Shown piece by piece: positions 1-9,565 of a stretch of DNA of 64,000 bases (its first letter is position 1; each line of letters starts with the position of its first letter). The notes beneath the pieces were generated by a model. The model worked only from the letters and a program-made list of their open reading frames with translations, had not been told where the DNA came from and did not search any database. The position numbers were made by a program, and so were the translations under genes. Source of the DNA: Micromonospora sp. KC606 (lineage in GTDB: Bacteria; Actinomycetota; Actinomycetes; Mycobacteriales; Micromonosporaceae); NCBI RefSeq assembly GCF_004348675.1, contig NZ_SMKN01000006.1:24293-88292 (forward strand), given 5' to 3'.

Positions 1-1662
1 CTGTGGCAGACCGGCGCCACCTGGGACACCGGCGTGCCGGTGGCGCCCGAGGTGCTGCGGGCCAACATGCGCTACTGCGCGGCCGTGACCGCCGCCCGCA
101 CCGAGGCGCAGGCCGCCCGGGCGTTCATCTGCGACCGCCAGCACCAGAGCTACGCGGTGATCGCCGGTCTCGGTGTGCTCGCCGACGTGTACAGGGCCGG
201 GGCGCTGGCGGTCACCAGCATCACCGAGGCGCCGACCGGCACCCCGGCGACCACGATCAGCGACGCGGTGCCGCCGGACGCGCCGCCCGGCGCCGCGATC
301 GGCGCCGGCTCGCCCACCTCGGCGCTGGGCGCGGTCGTCACGCTGGTGAACACCGTGCGCGGCCCGTTCGCCTCGAGCAACCCCAGCAAGTTCGCCGTGC
401 AGTATCCGCGCCCCTGGCGGATGACCGAGGACAGCGAGGTCATCGACACCGGCGCGGTCGACGACCTCGGCTACCCGGTCTACCGCACCGACGTCACCGT
501 GGCGGCGCAGCTGCTGCGCCAGCGCAGCCGTACCCCGGCCGACGACGGCGGTTTCCCCAGCGGGCACACCAACGCCCTGCACCTTGCCGCGCTCGCGTTC
601 GCCTACGCCGTACCGGAACGCTTCCAGGAGCTCGTCACCTGCGCGTTCGACCTGTCCGACACCCGGATCACCGCCGGGATGCACTCGCCGGTGGACGTCG
701 TGGGCGGGCGGGTCCTGGCCACCGCGCTGGCCGCCGCGGCCCTCAACGACCCGGCCAACGCCGAGCTCAAGGCGACCGCCCGGGAACAGGCCGCCGCGTA
801 CCTGCGGGAGCGGACCGGCACCACCGCCGACACCCTCCTCGCGTACGCGCACCGCGCCGACAGCATCGTCGACCCGTACGCCGACCGGGCGGCGAACGAG
901 CGGCTGGTGACCCCGAAGCTGACCTACATCCTGCCCCGGCAGGGCCGCGACGAGCCGCTGACCGTCCCCAAGGGCGCGGAGGTCCTGCTCGAGACCCGCC
1001 AGCCCTACCTGTCCGCCGAGCAGCGGCGGGCGGTGCTGCGGACCACCGCGCTGCCGGCCGGCTACGCGCTGCTCGACGGGCCCGAGCAGTGGGGCCGGCT
1101 CAACCTGTTCGCCGCGGCCGACGGCTACGGCGCGTTCGAGGACGACGTCGAGGTCACCCTCGACGCGGCGCGGGGCGGTTTCCACGCGGCCGACACCTGG
1201 CGCAACGACATCGGCGGCCCGGGCGGGCTCACCCTGCGCGGCACCGGCACCCTCGGCCTGACCGGCAAGAACCGCTTCCGGGGTGGCGTCCGGGTGCTGG
1301 GCGGCGCCCTGGCCGCCGGCTCGCCGGGCGCTCTCGGCGCCGGCGACGTCGAGGTCCGCGCGGCAACGCTGCGGCTGGCCCAGGCCACCGTGCTGCACGG
1401 CGGCTACCGCCAGCGCGGCGGGGTTCTCGCCGTTGCGGGCTGCCAGGGTGGGCGGGCGGCGCTGACCGTCGCCGGAACGGCCGAGATCGGCCGGGGCAGC
1501 ACCCTGGAGCTGACCGTGGAGGCCGGCGCGCACCTCGTCCCGGTGCTGCGCGCCCGCCGGGTGGTGGGCCGCTTCGACACCATCACGGTGCGCACCCCCG
1601 GATACCGCGCCGAGCCGGTCTACACCCGCAACGCCCTGCTCGTCCGCGTGCGGCGCGGCTGA
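1..1662 (+). CDS. PAP2-family acid phosphatase with C-terminal PATR-like beta-strand repeat (5' partial)
   Basis: The reading frame is open from base 1, so the start and any signal peptide lie outside the window; 553 residues are visible. All three PAP2 phosphatase motifs are present: K130-x6-R137-P138, PSGH at 186-189, and TR 221-222 with H228 and D232, the usual SRx5HxxxD with Thr for Ser. The family removes phosphate through a phospho-histidine, normally outside the membrane. From about residue 400 the protein contains Gly/Leu/Thr-rich text (LTLRGTGTLGLTG, then FRGGVRVLGGAL) typical of passenger-associated transport repeats, which form beta-helix segments and are better known from autotransporters. 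No membrane anchor is visible at the C-terminus. I infer a secreted or wall-associated phosphatase. It ends 20 bases before the next gene. Confidence 0.85.
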   Translation: MWQTGATWDTGVPVAPEVLRANMRYCAAVTAARTEAQAARAFICDRQHQSYAVIAGLGVLADVYRAGALAVTSITEAPTGTPATTISDAVPPDAPPGAAIGAGSPTSALGAVVTLVNTVRGPFASSNPSKFAVQYPRPWRMTEDSEVIDTGAVDDLGYPVYRTDVTVAAQLLRQRSRTPADDGGFPSGHTNALHLAALAFAYAVPERFQELVTCAFDLSDTRITAGMHSPVDVVGGRVLATALAAAALNDPANAELKATAREQAAAYLRERTGTTADTLLAYAHRADSIVDPYADRAANERLVTPKLTYILPRQGRDEPLTVPKGAEVLLETRQPYLSAEQRRAVLRTTALPAGYALLDGPEQWGRLNLFAAADGYGAFEDDVEVTLDAARGGFHAADTWRNDIGGPGGLTLRGTGTLGLTGKNRFRGGVRVLGGALAAGSPGALGAGDVEVRAATLRLAQATVLHGGYRQRGGVLAVAGCQGGRAALTVAGTAEIGRGSTLELTVEAGAHLVPVLRARRVVGRFDTITVRTPGYRAEPVYTRNALLVRVRRG

Positions 1663-1682
1663 CCCGCGACGGCCTTCGGAAA

Positions 1683-2828
1683 ATGGTGATGACACCCGGA
1701 CGCGCCGACCAGCCCACCGTCGTGCTGGTCGGCGCGCACGGCTACGGCCGCGGTCACCTGGACCGCCTGGCGCGCCTGCACGCGGCCGGGCGGCTGCGCC
1801 TGGTCGGGGTGGCCGACCCGCAGCCGCTGGACGCCGCGCAACGCGCGCTGTGCGGCGCCGCCGTCCACCACCGCGACGCGGCCGCGCTCATCGCCACCGT
1901 CGCACCGGATCTGGTCGTGATCGCCACACCGGTACACACCCATGTGGACCTCGCGCTGCTGGCCCTGCGCGCCGGGGCGCACGTCCTGCTGGAGAAACCA
2001 CCGGCGCCCACCCTCGACGGCTTCGCCCAGCTGCTCGCGGCCCAGCGCGACACCGGCCGGGTCTGCCAGGTCGGTTTCCAGGCGTTCGGCTCCGCCGCCT
2101 TCGGCGAACTCGCCCGGCAGATCCGCGCCGGCGTGCTGGGCCAGGTGCGCCACATCGGGGTGACCGGGCTGTGGTGGCGCGCCGACGACTACTGGTCACG
2201 GTCGGCGTGGGCCGGCCGGCGGTGGCTGCACGGCCGTCCGGTCAACGACGGCGCCCTGACCAACCCGTTCGCGCACGGCGTCGCCCTGGCGCTGCGGCTG
2301 GACGGCTCCGGCGGCGACCAGCCGATCGGCGAGGTCGAACTGGACACCTACCGGACCCGCGCCGTCGAGGCCCACGACACCGCCAGCGCCCGCGTCCGCA
2401 CCGCCCTCGGCACCCCCGTCACCATGGCCGTCACGCTCTGCGCGGAGCAACCCGTCGAGCCCGTCATCGAGGTGTTCGGCAGCGCCGGCACCGCCGTGCT
2501 GCACTACACCGAGGACCGGTTGTGCACCCCGGCCGGCGAGAACACGTACCCCCGGACGGAACTGCTGGAGAACCTGCTCGACCATCTCGCCGACCCGGGC
2601 GTCCCGCTGCTGGTCCCGCTGGCGCACACCCTGGGCTTCACCCAGGTCGCCGAGGCGGTCCACCGCGGCCCGGCGCCGGTGCCGGTCGCGCAGGAGTCCC
2701 TGGCCGACCTGCCGGCGCTGACCCGCCGGGCGGCGGCGACCGGCCGGCTGTACCGCGAGCTCGGCGTGGGGTGGGCCCGCGCCGAGCCCTTCCGGTGGAC
2801 CCCGCCGCCGCATCCGCCCACCCGGTGA
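1683..2828 (+). CDS. Gfo/Idh/MocA family oxidoreductase
   Basis: Predicted NAD(P)-dependent sugar dehydrogenase or related oxidoreductase, 381 aa. The N-terminal Rossmann segment reads VVLVGAHGYGRGHLDRL and is followed by the family EKP motif (HVLLEKPPAPTL), whose lysine sits in the active site. The C-terminal half fits the alpha/beta substrate domain (LHGRPVNDGALTNPFAHG). I chose ATG 1683; another in-frame ATG is at 1689 and the ribosome binding site is weak. It lies between a phosphatase and a GH38 alpha-mannosidase in the same direction with short gaps, so a role in metabolising a sugar released by the mannosidase is reasonable. The substrate cannot be read from sequence. Confidence 0.85.
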   Translation: MVMTPGRADQPTVVLVGAHGYGRGHLDRLARLHAAGRLRLVGVADPQPLDAAQRALCGAAVHHRDAAALIATVAPDLVVIATPVHTHVDLALLALRAGAHVLLEKPPAPTLDGFAQLLAAQRDTGRVCQVGFQAFGSAAFGELARQIRAGVLGQVRHIGVTGLWWRADDYWSRSAWAGRRWLHGRPVNDGALTNPFAHGVALALRLDGSGGDQPIGEVELDTYRTRAVEAHDTASARVRTALGTPVTMAVTLCAEQPVEPVIEVFGSAGTAVLHYTEDRLCTPAGENTYPRTELLENLLDHLADPGVPLLVPLAHTLGFTQVAEAVHRGPAPVPVAQESLADLPALTRRAAATGRLYRELGVGWARAEPFRWTPPPHPPTR

Positions 2829-2857
2829 CCGCGATCGGCGACGACGAAGGACAGCAC

Positions 2858-5800
2858 ATGCGAATCAGCCAGATCGAGGGCACCGACCTGTTCCTCGGGC
2901 CCGAAGACGCGCCACGGCAGGTGGTCCGGGTCACCCTCACCGCCGACAGCCCGAGCCCACCGGCCCGGGTACGCGTCGAGGGGCCCACCGTGCGCACCCC
3001 GGAACCGGCCGTCACCCCACCGCTGGCCCCCGGAGAACCGGTGACGGTCGAGGTCGGCGTGCACGTCGCCGCCCCGGCCCCGGAAGGCTCCCGGCACCGG
3101 GTCACGGCGGTGGCGGAGACCGCGACCGCGCGGGTCACCGCCGGCGGCGATCTGCGTGCCGCCGCCACCGGCTGGACCGTGTGGATGGTCTCGCACTTCC
3201 ACTACGACCCGGTCTGGTGGAACACCCAGCGCGGATTCACCGAACTCTGGCAGCAGTTGCCCGACGTGCCGGGTGCCGACCGGCTGCGACCGCCGTTCGT
3301 CCGGACCGCCTTCGACCTGGTCCGTGCCCACCTCGACGCCGCCCGCCACGACGACGACTACCGGTTCGTCCTGGCCGAGATCGACTACCTTCAGCCGTAC
3401 TGGAACGTCTTCGTCGACGACCGCGCGGACCTGCGCCGGATGCTGCGCGACGGCCGCATCGAGCTGGTCGGCGGCATGTACAACGAACCGAACACCAACC
3501 TGACGCACCCCGAGTCGACCATCCGCAACACCGTCCACGGCATCGGCTACCAGCGAGACGTGCTGGGTGGCGACCCGCGTAGCGCCTGGATGCTCGACGT
3601 GTTCGGCCACGACCCGTCCTTCCCGGGCCTGATGGCCGACGCCGGCCTCACCTCCAGTGTGTGGGCGCGCGGCCCGTTCCACCAGGTCGGGGCCAAGCGG
3701 CACACCGGCGACATCACCCGCATGCAGTTCCCCAGCGAGTTCGAGTGGGTGTCGCCCACCGGCCGTGGACTGCTCACCGCCTACCTGGCCAACCACTACG
3801 TGGCCGGCTGGGACATGGAACGCAAGGAGACCCTCGACGAGGCGATGGCCGAGGCGTACGCGCAGTACCGCGAACTGCGCAAGGTGGCCGCCACCCGCAA
3901 CGTGCTGCTCCCGGTCGGCCATGACCACAACATCCCGTCCCGGTGGTGCACCGAGATTCACCGCGCCTGGCCACGGCGCTACCAGTGGCCCCGGTTCCGG
4001 ATGGGTCTGCCCCGCGACTTCTTCGCCGCCGTCCGCGCCGAACTGGCCGGTGGCCCCCGTCCCGGCGGCCGGCCGGTGTCGTCGCAGACCCGGGACATGA
4101 ACCCGGTCTACACCGGCAAGGACGTCTCCTACATCGACACCAAGCAGGCGCAACGCGCCGCCGAGACGCTGCTGCTGGACGCCGAACGCCTCGCCACCCT
4201 GGCCATGCTGCTCGGCGACCGCTACCCGAGCGAGGCGCTGGACAAGGCCTGGCGGCTGCTCGCCTACGGCGCCCACCACGACGCCGTCACCGGCACCGAG
4301 TCCGACCAGGTCTACCTCGATCTGCTGGCCGGCTGGCGGGAGGCGCACGAGCTGGCCGACGCCGCCTGGCGCCGTGCTGCCGCCGCGCTCGCGGACCATG
4401 CGGACACCACCGGCGACGGCCGCGCCCTGCTGGTGGTCAACTCGCTGTCCTGGGCCCGGGGCGGGATCACCCGGGTCCGGCTGCGCTATCCCGCACCCGG
4501 CCCGTCCGGGGTCGCCGTCCGCGACGACGACGGCACAGCGCTGCCCGCGGTGGCCGAGGGCGTCACCCGCCACGACGACGGCGGCATCGCCGAGATCGAT
4601 CTGTCGATCCCGGCCCGCGACGTGCCGGCGTTGGGCTACCGGGTGCTCCGCGTGGCCGACGCCGGGACCGCACGACCGGTCACCGGCTGGACGGCCACAG
4701 CCGGCTCCCGCTCCATCAACAACGCCGTCTTCGAGGTCGACGCCGACCCGCGCCGAGGCGGTGCCCTCTGTCGGATCCTCGACCGCCGCACCGGACGGGA
4801 GCTGCTGCGCCCGGACGGGCTCGGCGGCGAGCTGGTCGTGCAGGACGAGTACCCCGAGCACCCCCACCACGGGGAAGGCCCCTGGCACCTGCTGCCGACC
4901 GGGCCGGGTCGCGGCTTCGACGGCGACCCCGCGGAGGTACGGGTCGAGCACAGCGCGGCCGGCAGCCGGCTGGTCAGCGTCTGCGCCTTCGACGACCTGC
5001 GGGTGACCCGCGAGGTCGTCCTCTGGCACGACACCGACCGGATCGACTTCCGCACCCACGTCGACGGGTCCATCGGCCGGGACCGGCTGCTCCGTGTCCG
5101 CTTCGACCTCGCCCTGCCCGGCGCCCTGCCCGTCGCGGAGGTCGGGTTCGCGGCCATCGGCCGTCCCTTCGGCTTCCCCGAGGCCGACACCGCGCAGCAG
5201 CTCTGGACCCTCGACAATCCCGCACACACCTGGGCCGGTCTGTCCTCGACCGCCCGGATCCGGCTGCACGACGCTGACGGCGGCGTCCACCAGCACGCCA
5301 TCGGTGTCGCCGAACTCGTCGCCGACGACGACCCCGAGCACAGCGGCCCGGTACGTGGGCTGCTCACCGCGCTGGCCCGGCAGGGCGTCACCGCCAGCCG
5401 CACCTACCCGGACGGACCGCGTTACGGGGCCCTCGACGCCGACTCGAACCTGCCCGACGTGCGCATCGTGCTCGGGGCGCACACCTCGTTCGCCGAGGCC
5501 GTCCTCACCGCGGCCGGCGACGCCTACCGCGCCGTGCTGGCCGCGACCGGGCGGGTGTTCGTCCCGGCTGCCCGCCCCCGCTCGCAGGTCTGGGTGCCTG
5601 GCGCGGACCTGCGCGCCCCGCGTGACCTGCCGGTGCTCATCGTCGCCGCCGCCGATCTCGGCCGGGCCGTCGGCTCCCTCGCCGAGGATCTCGACGACGC
5701 GACGATCGAGGTGCGTCAACCGGCCCAACTGGCCGGCGTCGACGATCCGCTCACCGACTACTCCGTGGCGCTGGTCAATCACGGCACGCCCAGCTATGTG

Positions 5801-7219
5801 GCCCGCCACGACGGCACGCTCTACCTGTCGCTGATGCGGGCCTGCACCGGCTGGCCGAGCGGAGTCTGGATCGACGGACCCCGTCGGGGGACACCCGACG
5901 ACGCCGGGTTCGCCCTGCAACACTGGAGCCACACCTTCCGGTACAGCCTCCTCGCCGGCCCTGGTGACTGGCGGCGGGCCGGCTTCGTGCGCGCCGCGCA
6001 GGAGCTGAACCACCGGCTGCGGGCCGAGAGCGTGCCGGCGACACCCGGCCCGCTGCCCCGGGTGGCAAGCCTGGGGTCGGTCGAGCCCGGCACCGTCATC
6101 CTCTCCGCGCTCAAGCCACGCGGCAACCCGGTCGCCGCCGGCCAGCCCGGCGCCGTCGACCCCGCCAACGGAGTCACCCTGCGCGTCTACGAGTCGTCCG
6201 GAACTGCGGTGCCGGCCCGGATCCGGCTGCACGGCGGGCTGTGCGCCCCGGCCGTCACCGACGTGGTCGAACAGGGCCCGGCGGTGTCGGCGGAGCAGCC
6301 GCCGGTCGCCACCGACGGCGACGACCTGACCGTCGACCTGGACGCCACCGACGTGGTCACCCTGGCGGCGCTGCCGGCGCGTTCCCTGTCGGCCCGTCGG
6401 GACCTGGCCGCGCACGGCCAACCGGTCACCGAGGTGGTCCAGCCCGTGTTCACCCGCTACTGGTTGCACAACAAGGGGCCCGCGCCGGTGGGCAATCTTC
6501 CCGTCAGCGTGCACGTGCACCCCACAACGGCCCTGCTGCCGGGCCCCGGGGCGACGGCCGCGCTCCGGGTCACCGTGGGCTCCGCGACTGTCGCCGCGGC
6601 CGGGTCGGTCGACCTCGACGTCCCCGCGGGCCTTGCGGTCACCCCGGCCGGTCCGCACCGGTACGCCCTGGAAGCCGGGGAGTTCCAGCACGTCGATCTT
6701 CGTGTCACCGCGCCCGGAGCCGCGCCCGGACGGCACTTTCTGGCCGCGCAGATCCGTGACGGGCTGGGTCAGGTCCTCGAGGATGTCCTGACCGTCACGG
6801 TGGGCGCTGAGTCCGAGAACCCTGCCCCGGCGGGGGAGCCGTCAGCCGACATCGACGCGGTGCTCGAACCGGCCGAGGTGGCGGTGGCGCCCGGGGCCGG
6901 TGCGCGCCTCACCCTGCGGTTGCGCAACGGCGCCGCCGGTGCGGTCCGTGGCGAAGCCCAGCTGCTCAGCCCGTACGGCACCTGGGGCGGACCCGACGAC
7001 GAGCTGTCGACGGTCCCGTGGACCCAGGGGTTCGTGCTGCCCCCGGGAGGCACCGGCACGCTCGACTTCACGGTGAGCGCACCGGCCGGCGCCCGGCCCG
7101 GGGGAACGTGGTGGGCCCTGGCCAGGATCACCAGCTTCGGGCAGGTCTGGTACACCCCGACCGTGTCGGTGACCGTAGTCCCGCCGGCCGCACCACCCGA
7201 CCCCGCCGGCAAGCCCTGA
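2858..7219 (+). CDS. Glycoside hydrolase family 38 alpha-mannosidase-like protein with C-terminal NEW3-type domains
   Basis: A 1453-aa protein, long for GH38. The catalytic N-domain carries HYDPVWWNTQ at about 115-124 and WMLDVFGHD at 244-252; Asp247 is the expected nucleophile. The alpha-mannosidase middle domain is recognised by AYGAHHDAVTGTESDQ. After the beta-sandwich domains typical of GH38, the last 300 residues (from about PVFTRYWLHNKGPAPVGNLP) look like two NEW3/CARDB-type beta domains. GH38 enzymes remove alpha-linked mannose with a retaining mechanism and need a divalent metal. No signal peptide is obvious: the protein starts MRISQIEGTDLFLGPEDA. Start ATG 2858 follows GAAGGA at 2846-2851. 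It is probably co-transcribed with the oxidoreductase 29 bases upstream. The actual linkage is not determinable here. Confidence 0.9.
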   Translation: MRISQIEGTDLFLGPEDAPRQVVRVTLTADSPSPPARVRVEGPTVRTPEPAVTPPLAPGEPVTVEVGVHVAAPAPEGSRHRVTAVAETATARVTAGGDLRAAATGWTVWMVSHFHYDPVWWNTQRGFTELWQQLPDVPGADRLRPPFVRTAFDLVRAHLDAARHDDDYRFVLAEIDYLQPYWNVFVDDRADLRRMLRDGRIELVGGMYNEPNTNLTHPESTIRNTVHGIGYQRDVLGGDPRSAWMLDVFGHDPSFPGLMADAGLTSSVWARGPFHQVGAKRHTGDITRMQFPSEFEWVSPTGRGLLTAYLANHYVAGWDMERKETLDEAMAEAYAQYRELRKVAATRNVLLPVGHDHNIPSRWCTEIHRAWPRRYQWPRFRMGLPRDFFAAVRAELAGGPRPGGRPVSSQTRDMNPVYTGKDVSYIDTKQAQRAAETLLLDAERLATLAMLLGDRYPSEALDKAWRLLAYGAHHDAVTGTESDQVYLDLLAGWREAHELADAAWRRAAAALADHADTTGDGRALLVVNSLSWARGGITRVRLRYPAPGPSGVAVRDDDGTALPAVAEGVTRHDDGGIAEIDLSIPARDVPALGYRVLRVADAGTARPVTGWTATAGSRSINNAVFEVDADPRRGGALCRILDRRTGRELLRPDGLGGELVVQDEYPEHPHHGEGPWHLLPTGPGRGFDGDPAEVRVEHSAAGSRLVSVCAFDDLRVTREVVLWHDTDRIDFRTHVDGSIGRDRLLRVRFDLALPGALPVAEVGFAAIGRPFGFPEADTAQQLWTLDNPAHTWAGLSSTARIRLHDADGGVHQHAIGVAELVADDDPEHSGPVRGLLTALARQGVTASRTYPDGPRYGALDADSNLPDVRIVLGAHTSFAEAVLTAAGDAYRAVLAATGRVFVPAARPRSQVWVPGADLRAPRDLPVLIVAAADLGRAVGSLAEDLDDATIEVRQPAQLAGVDDPLTDYSVALVNHGTPSYVARHDGTLYLSLMRACTGWPSGVWIDGPRRGTPDDAGFALQHWSHTFRYSLLAGPGDWRRAGFVRAAQELNHRLRAESVPATPGPLPRVASLGSVEPGTVILSALKPRGNPVAAGQPGAVDPANGVTLRVYESSGTAVPARIRLHGGLCAPAVTDVVEQGPAVSAEQPPVATDGDDLTVDLDATDVVTLAALPARSLSARRDLAAHGQPVTEVVQPVFTRYWLHNKGPAPVGNLPVSVHVHPTTALLPGPGATAALRVTVGSATVAAAGSVDLDVPAGLAVTPAGPHRYALEAGEFQHVDLRVTAPGAAPGRHFLAAQIRDGLGQVLEDVLTVTVGAESENPAPAGEPSADIDAVLEPAEVAVAPGAGARLTLRLRNGAAGAVRGEAQLLSPYGTWGGPDDELSTVPWTQGFVLPPGGTGTLDFTVSAPAGARPGGTWWALARITSFGQVWYTPTVSVTVVPPAAPPDPAGKP

Positions 7220-7252
7220 GCTGACTCCTGCGGCACGCCCGGGGCCATCCGG

Positions 7253-7705
7253 TCAGGCCGGGTCGTCCCGGGTGTGCTGGTGGAGGTGGTGCCGCAGGGT
7301 GTCGGCGAAGCCCTCGGCGGTGGCGAGCTGTTCGCGTAGCGCGTCCACCCGGGCGGTGGCGTCGGTGTGGAACATGCCGAGCCGGTCGCGCAGGGCGGCC
7401 CGTTCGCCGTCGCCGGCGGTGGGTAGGGCGTCGAGGACGCCGAGCAGGTCGCGCATCTCGTCGAGGGTGAACCCGAGGGGTTTCATCCGTTTGACGACGG
7501 CGAGCCGGTCGAGGTCGGGTTCGGTGTAGAGGCGGAATCCGCCGTCGCTGCGCGCGGACGGGACGATCAGGCCGGCGTCCTCGTAGTGGCGGATGGTGCG
7601 GATGCTCAGGCCGACCCGGTCGGCGGCCTCGCCGATCTGCATGAGTCGCCCGACGGCCGGTCCGCTGGTGTGCTGCGGCCCGGCGCCACGCACGGCGTCT
7701 GACAT
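7253..7705 (-). CDS. MerR family transcriptional regulator
   Basis: A 150-aa protein with a MerR winged-helix domain (IGEAADRVGLSIRTIRHYED, then GGFRLYTEPDLDRL) and a short C-terminal coiled coil. I see no cysteine cluster, so a metal-sensing cysteine site is unlikely and the ligand is unknown. Its ATG overlaps the TGA of the upstream SulP gene (ATGA), implying translational coupling and one transcript. A start further in (MQIGEA) is possible because homologues often begin there. A perfect 9-bp dyad with a 4-base spacer upstream of the SulP gene (9393-9414) is the likely operator, so autoregulation together with the transporter is inferred. Confidence 0.9.
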   Translation of the reverse strand: MSDAVRGAGPQHTSGPAVGRLMQIGEAADRVGLSIRTIRHYEDAGLIVPSARSDGGFRLYTEPDLDRLAVVKRMKPLGFTLDEMRDLLGVLDALPTAGDGERAALRDRLGMFHTDATARVDALREQLATAEGFADTLRHHLHQHTRDDPA

Positions 7706-9204
7706 CAGTGGCCGCCGCTGAGGGTGCCGGCGAGGGTGCCGTGGATGGCGGCGCTGGGCTTGTTCAACTCGACGATCTCGACGGTCTTGCCGCGCGCGGC
7801 GTACTTGGTGGTGATCGCGTCGAGTGCGGCGACGGACGAGGCGTCCCAGACGTGGGCGTGGGACATGTCGATGATCACGTGCTGCGGGTCGTTCGCGTAG
7901 TCGAACTGGTGGACGAGGTCGTTGCTGGAGGCGAAGAACAGTTCGCCGTGCACGGAGTAGATGCGGGTGCCGCCGTCGGGGTCCAGCACGCTGGTGACCT
8001 CCACCAGGTGCGCGACCCGGCGGGCGAAGATCACCATGGCGGTGAGCACGCCGGCGATGACGCCGATGGCGAGGTTGTGGGTGGCGAGCACGGCGCCGAC
8101 GGTGGTGACCATGACGAGGGTCTCGCCCAGTGGCATCCGCCTGAGGGTGGCGGGGGCGACGGAGTGCCAATCGAACGTCGACACCGCAACGATGATCATC
8201 ACGGCGACCAGGGCGGCCATCGGGATCGTGGCGACCACGTCACCGAGACTGACGACCAGGATCAGCAGGAACACGCCGGACAGGAAGGTCGACAGGCGGG
8301 TCCGGGCGCCGGATGCCTTCACGTTGATCATCGTCTGGCCGATCATGGCGCAGCCGCCCATGCCGCCGAAGAAACCGGTGACGATGTTGGCCACGCCCTG
8401 GCCCCAGGACTCGCGGGTCTTGCTGGAGTGGGTGTCGGTGATGTCGTCGACGAGCTTGGCGGTCATCAGTGATTCCATCAGCCCGACCAGCGCGATGCCG
8501 AGGGCGTAGGGGGCGATGAGGATGAGGGTGTCCGTGGTCCAGGGGATCTGGGGCAGGCCGAGGGTCGGCAGGCTGTCGGGCAGTTTCCCCTGGTCGCCGA
8601 CGGTGGGCACGGTCACGCTGGCGGCGACGGTGATGACGGTCAGCACGACGATCGCCACCAGGGGAGCCGGCACGACGTTGGTGAGCCGGGGGAGTCCGAC
8701 CATGATCGCCAGGGCCAGGGCGGCGAGCGGGTAGACCAGCCACGGCACGCCGAGCAGGTGGGGGACCTGCGCGGCGAAGATCAGGATGGCCAGGGCGTTG
8801 ACGAAGCCGACCATCACGCTGCGCGGGATGAACCGCATCAGCTTCGCCACCCCGAGCACCGCGAGGAGCACCTGGATGACCCCGCCGAGGATCACCGCCG
8901 CGACGAGGTAGTCCAGCCCGTGCTCCTTGGCCAGCGGCGCGACGACCAAAGCGATCGCGCCGGTCGCGGCGGAGATCATCGCCGGTCGGCCTCCGCAGAT
9001 CGCGATCACCACGGCCATGGTGAACGAGGCGAACAGCCCGACGCGGGGGTCCACCCCGGCCAGGATCGAGAAGCTGATCGCCTCGGGAATCAGGGCCAGG
9101 GCGACGACCAGACCGGCGAGCACCTCGGTGCGGAACACCTTCGGCGACAGCCAGGACGGGCGGGACAGACGCGGCCGAGTGACCGCGGACAGCACAGAAG
9201 ACAT
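7705..9204 (-). CDS. SulP family inorganic anion transporter with STAS domain
   Basis: A 499-aa membrane protein. The N-terminal three quarters is hydrophobic, with SulP text such as [18 protein letters not shown] and [20 protein letters not shown], matching the 14-segment SulP core. The C-terminal cytoplasmic STAS domain includes [19 protein letters not shown], with the conserved serine loop that regulates these carriers. Family members move sulfate, bicarbonate or other anions; the substrate here is not readable. Start ATG 9204 was chosen because the upstream text is not SulP-like. The stop overlaps the start of the MerR gene, a pairing that suggests the transporter is induced by a small molecule sensed by that regulator. 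Confidence 0.92.
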   Translation of the reverse strand: MSSVLSAVTRPRLSRPSWLSPKVFRTEVLAGLVVALALIPEAISFSILAGVDPRVGLFASFTMAVVIAICGGRPAMISAATGAIALVVAPLAKEHGLDYLVAAVILGGVIQVLLAVLGVAKLMRFIPRSVMVGFVNALAILIFAAQVPHLLGVPWLVYPLAALALAIMVGLPRLTNVVPAPLVAIVVLTVITVAASVTVPTVGDQGKLPDSLPTLGLPQIPWTTDTLILIAPYALGIALVGLMESLMTAKLVDDITDTHSSKTRESWGQGVANIVTGFFGGMGGCAMIGQTMINVKASGARTRLSTFLSGVFLLILVVSLGDVVATIPMAALVAVMIIVAVSTFDWHSVAPATLRRMPLGETLVMVTTVGAVLATHNLAIGVIAGVLTAMVIFARRVAHLVEVTSVLDPDGGTRIYSVHGELFFASSNDLVHQFDYANDPQHVIIDMSHAHVWDASSVAALDAITTKYAARGKTVEIVELNKPSAAIHGTLAGTLSGGH

Positions 9205-9392
9205 ACAGCCGTTTCCGCTCAGGGCGTGCGCGCCGGGCGCACACACGAAGCCGTGTGCCCGCTCGGGGACACGGCACCATTGGACGTGCAGATCAAGACC
9301 GGCCGGAGGGCTCCGAACCGCTCTTTCGGGCGCCATCGCCCGGGCGAAGACCACGAGGGCCGTAGCCGCACCTCGACGACCTGCGCCCAACC

Positions 9393-9414
9393 TACCCTCC
9401 GGTGAGGGTAGGGT
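9393..9414 (-). promoter_or_regulatory. Probable MerR operator of the sulP-merR operon
   Basis: Perfect inverted repeat with arms CCTACCCTC and GAGGGTAGG separated by CGGT. The size, pyrimidine-rich arms and short spacer match operators of MerR proteins, which sit between the -35 and -10 of long-spacer promoters. It lies about 190 bases before the SulP start and the operon contains a MerR gene. A second palindrome follows at 9424-9437. Confidence 0.65.
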
Positions 9415-9423
9415 TCGTCCATC

Positions 9424-9437
9424 GTGATGATCATCAC
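9424..9437. promoter_or_regulatory. 14-bp perfect palindrome beside the MerR-type dyad
   Basis: GTGATGATCATCAC is fully self-complementary and ends 10 bases from the MerR-like dyad. It could be a second protein binding site in the sulP promoter. No regulator family is assigned. Confidence 0.4.
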
Positions 9438-9565
9438 CGGTGTGGGTCGGAGTGTGGCAGGTGCCCGTCAGGGTGCGGGTCGCGGCATCGGCCCAAGACG
9501 CCGGTACCGGCGACGAGCTGCTGGCGCGAGGGCCCGGTCACCGGGGCGGGCACCGGTCCGGCTGG

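Larger units (their letters stand above)
9205..9565. other. Intergenic region between sulP promoter side and debranching gene end
   Basis: About 360 bases with no credible gene. It holds the probable sulP-merR control region: the MerR-type dyad at 9393-9414 and a perfect 14-bp palindrome at 9424-9437. Open frames across it on the plus strand read as shadows with biased Arg/Gly composition. Confidence 0.6.

Noticed and set aside
2504..6736. 1410-codon open frame on the minus strand over the GH38 gene
   Set aside because: It is antisense to a well-supported GH38 gene, has Gly/Val/Arg/Asp-biased text without motifs, and arises from the GC-rich third positions.
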